This document shows positions 6,528 through 11,725 of a DNA stretch of 11,725 bases, in pieces. The stretch is from Planctomycetota bacterium (lineage in GTDB: Bacteria > Planctomycetota > GCA-002687715 > DRQF01), in the NCBI GenBank assembly GCA_024275615.1, contig JAJRYU010000150.1, positions 1 to 11,725 of the forward strand, given 5' to 3'. A program made the position numbers and the translations under genes. Below the pieces are notes generated by a model. That model did no database searches, was not told the origin of the DNA, and saw only the letters and a program-made list of their open reading frames with translations. Each line of letters opens with the position of its first letter. Position 1 is the first letter of the stretch.

Positions 6528-6542
6528 CCGTTCTTTGAACGG
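6528..6542. repeat. 6-bp perfect hairpin
   Basis: CCGTTC and GAACGG flank a TTT loop in the intergenic region upstream of the FAD oxidoreductase. It may be a small operator or a leader structure. Confidence 0.4.
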
Positions 6543-6561
6543 TCCTCGGCATTTGCCAGGG

Positions 6562-6598
6562 TCACTTTCGCTTTCTTTGTTGCTCATGACGAAAGTGA
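6562..6598. repeat. 9-bp perfect inverted repeat with 19-base loop
   Basis: TCACTTTCG (6562-6570) and CGAAAGTGA (6590-6598) are exact reverse complements. It lies about 85 bases before the FAD-oxidoreductase start. The spacing suits either a two-half-site operator or a 5'-UTR stem. Confidence 0.5.
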
Positions 6599-6682
6599 AT
6601 ACTGTGGCTCGCAACACCAAGGAATGCCGCAAGGCCTAAGGCGGTTGCCCTGAGGTTTAACGACAAGGTCCAAAATTAGTCC

Positions 6683-7816
6683 ATGCCTCCATCGAAAAAC
6701 AACTCAATCCGAGTCTGCATTGTTGGTGCTGGATTGGCGGGTGCTGCCACCGCTTATCATTTGAGCGAATTCCCGGGTTACGCAATCACATTGCTCGATA
6801 AGGAACGCCTCCCCGGAACCCACTCGTCTGGGCGCAATGCCGCTATGATCCGGCAGGTGGTACAGCCAGCGGCCATCGCCCAAGTGGCCTTGGAGAGCCG
6901 TGTGTTCATAGAATCCACGGCGGGAGCGAGTGCTGATTTTCGCTTCGATGCCCATGGTTCCCTCCTTCTTGGATCGAAAGATGAACTCTCTGCCTTGACA
7001 GCAGATTTGTCGGCGCAAGGAGCTCTGAGTGATGACGTTCGCATGCTCAACAAGGAAGAGCTGCATCTCGAATTTGATCCCTTGGCAGGCAGCACTCATG
7101 AGGCTGCACTTTTTACACCCAGCGACGGTGTTGTCGATGTTGCTGGGCTTCTGGAATATTACATTCGAGAGGCGCGCAACCGAGGCGTGACATTGTCCTT
7201 GGCAAGAACCGTCATCGACATTGTACGCGAAGGCAGGAGAATCGCCGGAGTTCAGACAAATTCCGGCTACGAGCCATTCGATTATGTGATTAACGCCGCC
7301 GGCCCATGGGCCGGGCGGCTTGGAGCCATGGCTGGCACAACAAAAATCCCCTGGCGTCCGCTTCGCCGCCACTTGTTTTTCACCGGCCCGTTGAAATCGA
7401 TCGATCCCTCATTGCCCTTCATCTGGGACATCGAAAACCACTGGTACCTCCGACCGGAATCTGGCGGCCTGCTCTTGTGCGCATGTGATGAATCGGAAGT
7501 TGAACCAGGCGAGCCAGACTTAGACCCCTCTGTCACCCAATTGCTTACGGAAAAGCTCACTCGCCACGTGCCGGAATTGGGAGACTTGCCCATCGCCAAG
7601 ATGTGGAGTGGAATCCGCACCTTCGCGCCAGATCGCAATTTCGTCATCGGCTGGGACCATGAAGTCGAGGGGTTTTTCTGGGTCGCTGGCTTGGGCGGAC
7701 ATGGCGTGACATGTTCTTGGGGCGTCGGTGCGTGCGCCGCACGCATCTTGCGAGACCGAGCCAATTTCGGTGACCGCAACTTTTCGCCCTCTCGCTTTTA
7801 CAACGATTGCGATTGA
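6683..7816 (+). CDS. FAD-dependent D-amino-acid dehydrogenase/oxidase family protein (DauA-like)
   Basis: A 377-residue flavoprotein of the DAO family, expected to oxidise an amine or D-amino acid to the imino acid with FAD. The N-terminal Rossmann motif is GAGLAG (15-20) with Asp39 at the end of the second strand. The segment PGTHSSGRNAAMIRQ (44-58) resembles the PGYHSTGRSAA stretch of Pseudomonas D-arginine dehydrogenase DauA. The end MWSGIRTFAPDRNFVIGW (307-324), with Arg312, and GFFWVAGLGGHG (330-341) match the substrate-Arg and FAD-binding end of that family. The substrate cannot be read from sequence, and glycine- or sarcosine-oxidase relatives are alternatives. There is no signal peptide. 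The ATG at 6683 follows an in-frame TAG three codons upstream. The SD is poor (AAGG about 14 bases away). It is a single gene, ending in a terminator 145 bases downstream. Confidence 0.85.
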   Translation: MPPSKNNSIRVCIVGAGLAGAATAYHLSEFPGYAITLLDKERLPGTHSSGRNAAMIRQVVQPAAIAQVALESRVFIESTAGASADFRFDAHGSLLLGSKDELSALTADLSAQGALSDDVRMLNKEELHLEFDPLAGSTHEAALFTPSDGVVDVAGLLEYYIREARNRGVTLSLARTVIDIVREGRRIAGVQTNSGYEPFDYVINAAGPWAGRLGAMAGTTKIPWRPLRRHLFFTGPLKSIDPSLPFIWDIENHWYLRPESGGLLLCACDESEVEPGEPDLDPSVTQLLTEKLTRHVPELGDLPIAKMWSGIRTFAPDRNFVIGWDHEVEGFFWVAGLGGHGVTCSWGVGACAARILRDRANFGDRNFSPSRFYNDCD

Positions 7817-7960
7817 TTTCGGTCAAACGAAACACCACGTAGATCGTTTCAAGTTCGCAGAACAAGAAGACGGCTGGCGCAAGGAGGTAGAATCCCGATC
7901 CACCCGTGGCGTCCCGATACCCCTCTGGAATGCCGCACACCTGCCTTTGAGCGCCAACGC

Positions 7961-7990
7961 AAGCGGACGGCATGAGTCGTCCGCTTTTTT
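7961..7990 (+). terminator. intrinsic terminator after the FAD-oxidoreductase gene
   Basis: A 9-bp perfect stem, AAGCGGACG with CGTCCGCTT, an 8-base loop (GCATGAGT), and six T in the 3' side and tail (7985-7990). It is oriented for plus-strand transcripts. The 145-base 3' tail before it contains AAGGAGGT (7881-7888) but no ATG, GTG or TTG at proper spacing. Confidence 0.88.
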
Positions 7991-8002
7991 GTGAAGGAAA
8001 AT

Positions 8003-9175
8003 TTAGCGGATGTAGTTGCCGTTTAGAAGGCGATGAAGCAAACGGTAGACGACATATTCTTGATCAAATTCCTGCACAAGAACATCTGCAACCGTTGGAC
8101 TCTTGGCCAGGAAACGCCAGATCTCGCGTACCAAGCATCTCGTTGCCGGTTCGTCCCAATCTGCTGGGGCTTGAAGACGTTCGAGTACGTGCTCAGGATC
8201 ACCGAGAGGCCCGGATCGTATGCGGGCGAGTTCGTCGGCAATGCGAGCACAATCCATCAATAACCCAGCGCCAGAAAGAGCCGCCAAACCACCACTTAGA
8301 TTTCTCTCTGGGGAGTTTGTGTCGCTCTCTTCGAACGAAAAGCGATTCTCCGAGTTGTCTGCCAGGAATAGCTGCTGAAACGCTTCGCGTTCAACAAGTT
8401 TCCCGCAACAACACCCGAGGATCCGCCCATTGCCAACGATGATCTCGCCAAGTTCGTCGCCGGATTCGTTGAATATGTGCAGGGAACCAGCACATGCGTC
8501 CGTGGCAAACAAGCTTTGCAAAACGGTCGAAAGATCAAAATGTGCCAGGCTGCCTTCAAGTTGACGCCTCTTCGCTCGACTCATATCGCCCTTTTGCACG
8601 GCCCCAATGAGACGTCGAGCCAATGATCTGGTGAGAGCAGCAGAGAGTTTGGGCAATGATTCGATAGCAGCATCAAAACTAGCGCCATCGATCACGAACC
8701 CCTCTCCTCCTTCCGGAAATCTGGCAGAAGAACGGTGCATGCCCCCGGTGAGGACCCCCAGCATGCCGAGGATTTCACCGGTTCCCAAAAGCGCGACACA
8801 GCCACTGTCGCCTTCTCCATCCCGGCGGATCTCCAAAATGCCCTTGCGGATGGCAACAACCTGACTACAGGCCTCGCCGTGCTTAAAAATCCACTCACCC
8901 GGTTCAAAGACCTTGAGGTCACCATGCCCCAGAAACGCCGTTAGCTCTTCATTGGGGAGTCCACCGAAAAGGTCATTTGCCTTGAGGAATCGAGACGACT
9001 CGTCGTCAATTTCTTGGGTGGACGGGGTTTCTGCCGCTACTTCCTCTTTGCTGGGCAATAGGGAATTCAACAGATCCCAGCGTTCACTGTCGCGCGTTGT
9101 GAAGTGGTCAAACCGCTCCACGAGGCGACTTAGCTGATACTCGAGGCCTTGATTTTTTGATGTTTTGACAGCCAA
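8003..9175 (-). CDS. cNMP-binding-fold protein with DUF4388 (PATAN-like) domain
   Basis: A 390-residue cytosolic regulator. An N-terminal segment (1-60) is charged and helical. A Crp-type cyclic-nucleotide-binding fold follows at about 68-190 (LFGGLPNEELTAFLGHGD, then FEPGEWIFKHGE, ACSQVVAIRKGILEI). The phosphate-binding cassette reads GEILGMLGVLTGGMHRSSAR. The Arg-Ser pair is kept, but the position of the usual second Glu (GE) is Met138, so binding of cAMP or cGMP is uncertain. A DUF4388 domain follows at about 206-310 (LEGSLAHFDLSTVLQSLFA, GSLHIF, GEIIVGNGRILGC), then a helical C-terminus. There is no DNA-binding helix-turn-helix, so it is not a classical Crp regulator. The start is TTG 9175, because GGTGAG lies five bases upstream. 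It is divergent from the arsenosugar genes. Confidence 0.85.
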   Translation of the reverse strand: MAVKTSKNQGLEYQLSRLVERFDHFTTRDSERWDLLNSLLPSKEEVAAETPSTQEIDDESSRFLKANDLFGGLPNEELTAFLGHGDLKVFEPGEWIFKHGEACSQVVAIRKGILEIRRDGEGDSGCVALLGTGEILGMLGVLTGGMHRSSARFPEGGEGFVIDGASFDAAIESLPKLSAALTRSLARRLIGAVQKGDMSRAKRRQLEGSLAHFDLSTVLQSLFATDACAGSLHIFNESGDELGEIIVGNGRILGCCCGKLVEREAFQQLFLADNSENRFSFEESDTNSPERNLSGGLAALSGAGLLMDCARIADELARIRSGPLGDPEHVLERLQAPADWDEPATRCLVREIWRFLAKSPTVADVLVQEFDQEYVVYRLLHRLLNGNYIR

Positions 9176-9180
9176 ATGTA

Positions 9181-9186
9181 CTCACC
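9181..9186 (-). promoter_or_regulatory. ribosome binding site fixing a TTG start
   Basis: GGTGAG on the minus strand, five bases before the TTG at 9175. No ATG is available nearby in this frame. Confidence 0.55.
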
Positions 9187-9211
9187 AGACCAAACCTCAG
9201 TTCTTTTCGGT

Positions 9212-9227
9212 ATTCTGGGTCCAGAAT
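9212..9227. promoter_or_regulatory. 16-bp palindrome, candidate operator of the divergent promoter region
   Basis: ATTCTGG and CCAGAAT are exact inverted repeats separated by two bases (GT). The site lies 37 bases upstream of the regulator start and 55 bases upstream of the AhpD-like start. A symmetrical site of this size between divergent genes is the classical place for a dimeric repressor or activator. The binding protein is unknown. Confidence 0.55.
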
Positions 9228-9243
9228 CAAAGGCAAACTGGGC

Positions 9244-9259
9244 CTGCATTAAGTTGCAG
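9244..9259. promoter_or_regulatory. second small inverted repeat, CTGCA-N6-TGCAG
   Basis: Five-base perfect arms with a 6-base centre, between the larger palindrome and the AhpD-like start. It is short enough to be chance, but its position suits a second regulator site. Confidence 0.3.
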
Positions 9260-9282
9260 TCCACGGCGAAAAGGAACACTAA

Positions 9283-9615
9283 ATGAGCTATTACGAACCT
9301 GAAGATCTCGGGCGCTTCGCGGAAGTCGGGAAGTTTCGCCCGGAACTGATGAAGAGCTTTTTTGCCTATTACAACGAAGTAACGGGCCAAGATGGGGCTC
9401 TCACGAAACGAGAAAAAGCTCTTATCGCCCTGGCAGTCGCCCACAGCGAAAAATGTCCCTATTGCATAGATGCTTATACTGAACAGTGTTTGGAGTCCGG
9501 TGCCAACCCCGATCAAATGACTGAAGCAATTCACGTCGCCGCCGCCATGAAAGCGGGCATCGCGCTTGTTCATGGCATCCAGATGCAAAACGCCATGGAA
9601 AAGAAGGGAATTTGA
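9283..9615 (+). CDS. arsenosugar-biosynthesis-associated AhpD-like (peroxidase-related) protein
   Basis: A 110-residue member of the carboxymuconolactone-decarboxylase/AhpD-like fold family found next to arsS genes. The CxxC pair Cys58-Cys61 lies in HSEKCPYCIDAYT, the stretch that in AhpD carries redox-active thiols. The usual downstream His is replaced by Asp63/Tyr65, as is common in this subfamily. The protein starts MSYYEPEDLGRFAEVGKFRP and has full family length. The likely role is thiol-based redox help in the arsenosugar pathway, but the exact chemistry is not established. AAGGA seven bases before the ATG supports the start. It precedes arsS by 28 bases and is probably co-transcribed with it. 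Confidence 0.88.
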   Translation: MSYYEPEDLGRFAEVGKFRPELMKSFFAYYNEVTGQDGALTKREKALIALAVAHSEKCPYCIDAYTEQCLESGANPDQMTEAIHVAAAMKAGIALVHGIQMQNAMEKKGI

Positions 9616-9643
9616 AGGCCAGGTCCGCCGTTCATAGAGCACG

Positions 9644-10651
9644 ATGAGAAAAACAGACAGCCAACCTGAAACCTATGATTTTTTGGCGAAAGCCGAAGCA
9701 TGTGGGCTTGCATTGACGCCTCGCTCTATCTCCACGTTGCAAGTCAATGTGACAAAACTCTGCAATCAAGCTTGCCGACACTGCCATGTCGATTCTTCGC
9801 CACAACGAACTGAGCATCTGTCCGGTGAAACTGCGGCCCAAATTCTGGCTGTACTCAAGAGCAATCCTGAGATTCAAACTCTTGACCTAACCGGAGGCGC
9901 CCCGGAACTCAGCGCAGAGTTTTCCGGTCTCGTCCGAGGAGCGCGAGCCCTTGATCGCACAGTCATGGTTCGCCACAACCTCACTGTCCAATTCGATGGC
10001 AACCCTCAAACTGGCGAATCCATGACGGACCTGCCAGAATTTTTTGCCGACCAGAGAGTCGTTGTCATCTCGTCGTTGCCCTATTACCAAGAGTACTTCA
10101 CAGACCGACAACGAGGCAGCGGTGTTTTCGACAAGAGTATCGAAGGCCTCAAACGTCTCAACGAAGTGGGCTATGGGCGAGATGACTCCGGTCTGATCCT
10201 AAACTTGGTCTATAATCCCGCCGGGGCCTTTCTTCCCGCACCCCAAGATGAACTTGAAGCCGACTTCAAGCGTGAGCTCGCAGAAAAATTCGACATCGAA
10301 TTCAATGCGCTTTTTGCCATCACCAATATGCCCATCCACCGTTTCCGCGATGACCTGGCACGCAGGGGCACACTGTCGTCATACATGGACAAACTCGTAG
10401 GCGCATTCAATCCCACTGCTGCCGAGGGCATCATGTGCCGCGACATGATGAACATCGCCCACGATGGCACCGTCTATGATTGCGACTTCAACCAAATGTT
10501 GGGCCTCAACACAGAAGGCCACGAAAAAACGGCCCTGACAATCCACGATTTTGAACCAGCCGACTTTCTGAAACGGACCATCCGATTCGGTGAGCATTGT
10601 TTCGGATGCACGGCGGGCTCTGGTTCTAGTTGTGGCGGCGAAGTGGCTTAG
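9644..10651 (+). CDS. arsS: arsenosugar biosynthesis radical SAM protein ArsS
   Basis: A 335-residue radical SAM enzyme. Members of this family join a methylated arsenical to the 5'-deoxyadenosyl group of SAM, the step towards arsenosugars. The [4Fe-4S] site is CNQACRHC (Cys40, Cys44, Cys47). The glycine-rich SAM motif LTGGAPE follows at 82-88. Family blocks are easy to see: SSLPYYQEYFTDRQRGSGVF (143-162), LVYNPAGAFLP (188-198), FAITNMPIHRF (224-234). The C-terminal auxiliary-cluster cysteines are Cys265, Cys280, Cys319, Cys322 and Cys330, ending CFGCTAGSGSSCGG. Some relatives have selenocysteine, but all these positions are Cys here. The stop is TAG, so TAG is an ordinary terminator in this genome. 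The methyltransferase ArsM, which would supply its substrate, is not in the window. Confidence 0.94.
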   Translation: MRKTDSQPETYDFLAKAEACGLALTPRSISTLQVNVTKLCNQACRHCHVDSSPQRTEHLSGETAAQILAVLKSNPEIQTLDLTGGAPELSAEFSGLVRGARALDRTVMVRHNLTVQFDGNPQTGESMTDLPEFFADQRVVVISSLPYYQEYFTDRQRGSGVFDKSIEGLKRLNEVGYGRDDSGLILNLVYNPAGAFLPAPQDELEADFKRELAEKFDIEFNALFAITNMPIHRFRDDLARRGTLSSYMDKLVGAFNPTAAEGIMCRDMMNIAHDGTVYDCDFNQMLGLNTEGHEKTALTIHDFEPADFLKRTIRFGEHCFGCTAGSGSSCGGEVA

Positions 10652-10658
10652 GCAAGAG

Positions 10659-10676
10659 GTCCTATTCTTATAGGAC
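10659..10676. repeat. perfect hairpin just after arsS
   Basis: GTCCTAT and ATAGGAC (7 bp) flank a TCTT loop, eight bases after the arsS stop. There is no U-run, so it is not a standard intrinsic terminator. It may protect the 3' end or work with Rho. Confidence 0.5.
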
Positions 10677-10763
10677 ACCGGTACTCCAGCAGACACCACG
10701 CCTTGGCAACGATGATAGGATGGCGCCTGTGATCATCGGCTCCCGCAGCGTCCGAGGTGAGAA

Positions 10764-11672
10764 ATGAGTGACATACAACTGGGTTTCGTAACTTGCAAAG
10801 TCGTTGGCCCTGAAGGAGAGGTCCTTCCTGAATCTTGCGCGATCTGGCGCGACCAAGAAGGGGCGTTTGCAAGGGCGAGTGCCGATGAAAACGGATGTGT
10901 ACGTATCGGTCCGCTCACCACAACATACCCTTCCATGATTTGGCTTGAGTGCTCGGGGCTAGCTCGGCGTCGTCTCGATTTCGTCACCGTCGCTCCGCAT
11001 GTGGAGCAAGATCTCGGCAAGTTCTCGTTGGCGGCGGGTCCGAAGATTCGCGCCCAAGTCATGCTGCCGGACGGCACCCCAGCCCAAAGTGGGGAAGCAA
11101 CCTTGAACTTGCACTACAACACCCTGGCCCACACGGTCAACCCCGATGGCCCGGCGCTAGCTCTGTGCATCAACAACGGCATTCTTGTTAGCCCGACCTT
11201 GCCCCCAGGACATGCCCACCTTTCCTTGAACATCGCAGGATGCGCGAGACACGACCTTCACTTTGCGATCACAGCCGACTTCGATGGTGACATTGAGGCC
11301 GGTACCATTGAGCTCGAAAAAGAGCGCAGGCTCGCCGGATGTGTTGTAGGTCCATCAGGACAACCTATACCTGGTGCAAGGATTCGGATGCTCAGAACTT
11401 TCTCGGCGATTATCGCAGACGAAAACGGAAATTTTGAACTGACAGGCCTCGGCACGGAAGCCGAAATGACCCAAGTCGGCGCCCAAGGCTTCGCAAGCCA
11501 GGTCATCGAGGTCGTTCCGAGTTCCGAAAAACTTGAAATCAAATTGGCATCCGTCCGCAAGATTCGCGGCATGGTCGTCGACGCTGAAACTGACAAACTC
11601 CTGCCAATTGAGGACATGACACTCTCCTACCTCATTCGCTTCGGAGATCAGGCCGCGATCAAGGCGGGCTGA
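10764..11672 (+). CDS. carboxypeptidase-regulatory-like repeat protein, ends at a doubtful TGA
   Basis: A 302-residue protein up to the TGA, built from beta-sandwich modules of the carboxypeptidase-regulatory-like type. The clearest copies run from about 189 to 262 (RLAGCVVGPSGQPIPGARI, then ADENGNFELTGL and VGAQGFASQVIEV) and start again at about 266 (KIRGMVVDAETDKLLPIED). A divergent copy opens the protein at about 8-90, with ASADENGCVRIGPL. Such proteins are usually exported or outer-membrane, but no signal peptide is present: the repeat begins within ten residues of the ATG. The start is firm, with GAGGTGA close upstream and an in-frame TGA at 10758-10760. The last module lacks its expected final strand before the TGA, and the codons after the stop supply it (GRFQV). 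Function unknown. The real gene probably extends beyond the window edge. Confidence 0.75.
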   Translation: MSDIQLGFVTCKVVGPEGEVLPESCAIWRDQEGAFARASADENGCVRIGPLTTTYPSMIWLECSGLARRRLDFVTVAPHVEQDLGKFSLAAGPKIRAQVMLPDGTPAQSGEATLNLHYNTLAHTVNPDGPALALCINNGILVSPTLPPGHAHLSLNIAGCARHDLHFAITADFDGDIEAGTIELEKERRLAGCVVGPSGQPIPGARIRMLRTFSAIIADENGNFELTGLGTEAEMTQVGAQGFASQVIEVVPSSEKLEIKLASVRKIRGMVVDAETDKLLPIEDMTLSYLIRFGDQAAIKAG

Positions 11673-11725
11673 GGCACTGATTGGGAACAGTTGGCAACCG
11701 GTCGGTTCCAAGTAGATTTTGAAAC
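11673..11725 (+). pseudogene. likely in-frame continuation of the repeat protein after TGA (partial)
   Basis: The 17 codons after the TGA read GTDWEQLATGRFQVDFE. GRFQV is the typical last strand of a carboxypeptidase-regulatory-like module (pattern GxF.V), exactly what the interrupted module lacks. An open frame of this length is not significant by itself. The argument rests on the motif. Alternatives: a true protein end with chance resemblance, a base error, or recoding. Confidence 0.45.

Larger units (their letters stand above)
6250..6682. other. gene-poor divergent intergenic region
   Basis: A 433-base stretch between the divergent DUF695-RraB and FAD-oxidoreductase genes. It should hold both promoters, though I can identify no clear -35/-10 pair. 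It carries two perfect inverted repeats (6528-6542 and 6562-6598). Short open frames exist on both strands (for example a 75-codon plus frame from TTG 6426), but none has a good ribosome binding site or recognisable product. No RNA gene was recognised. Confidence 0.55.

Noticed and set aside
6426..6653. 75-codon plus frame from TTG in the intergenic gap
   Set aside because: No ribosome binding site, no recognisable motif, and composition unlike neighbouring genes.
6704..7372. 222-codon minus-strand frame opposite the FAD oxidoreductase
   Set aside because: It is an antisense shadow of a gene with an unmistakable Rossmann motif and DAO-family end.
9130..9642. 170-codon minus-strand frame across the divergent region and the AhpD-like gene
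   Set aside because: Shadow of the AhpD-like gene with CPYC. It also overlaps the regulator start on the same strand.
1..11725. genome-wide reassignment of TAG or TGA
   Set aside because: arsS ends correctly at TAG, and rsmE, the AhpD-like gene and the FAD oxidoreductase end at family-typical lengths with TGA, so both codons act as normal stops.
1..11725. CRISPR array, tRNA, rRNA, insertion sequence or prophage
   Set aside because: I saw no regularly spaced direct repeats, no tRNA-like arms, no transposase or integrase motif, and no terminal inverted repeats flanking a gene.

Overview
The window reads as the chromosome of a Gram-negative-type bacterium at roughly 50-55% GC. It carries a lipobox-bearing repeat lipoprotein, a cyclic-nucleotide-binding-fold/DUF4388 protein, an arsenosugar radical-SAM pair and carboxypeptidase-regulatory-like repeats. 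That gene mix suits Planctomycetota or a deltaproteobacterial-type lineage, but no rRNA or other marker fixes the taxon, so this is a weak inference.

Layout from left to right. 1-1796 (minus) holds a lipoprotein built from about 110-residue tandem Ig-like repeats. Its fifth repeat is broken by an in-frame TAG that lies inside a perfect 20-bp palindrome. 1797-2609 is mostly non-coding, but it contains a 35-codon gene with a good ribosome binding site, followed at once by a strong plus-strand terminator. 2610-3911 (minus) is a beta-class DNA methyltransferase fused to a degenerate SNase-like domain. 4047-4592 (plus) is a two-CBS-domain protein. 4623-6249 (minus) is a probable two-gene unit: a DUF695-RraB fusion, then the 16S rRNA methyltransferase rsmE. 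6250-6682 is a gene-poor divergent region with inverted repeats. 6683-7816 (plus) is a DauA-like FAD oxidoreductase, followed by a terminator at 7961-7990. 8003-9175 (minus) is a cNMP-fold/DUF4388 regulator. It faces away from a plus-strand pair at 9283-10651, an AhpD-like CxxC protein and the radical SAM enzyme ArsS, with a 16-bp palindrome in the shared promoter region. 10764-11672 (plus) is a repeat protein of carboxypeptidase-regulatory-like modules. It has no signal peptide and ends at a TGA after which the same frame still looks like the same domain.

How the genes work together: the clearest functional unit is the AhpD-like/arsS pair (arsenosugar biosynthesis), possibly controlled through the divergent cNMP/DUF4388 protein. 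rsmE and the DUF695-RraB gene may form an RNA-related unit. I see no phage, transposon, CRISPR array, tRNA or rRNA, and no complete defence system. The methyltransferase has no recognisable nuclease partner inside the window. The most unusual features are the two stop-interrupted beta-sandwich repeat proteins at the two ends, the palindrome at the first of these stops, the methyltransferase-SNase fusion, and the small gene with its terminator.
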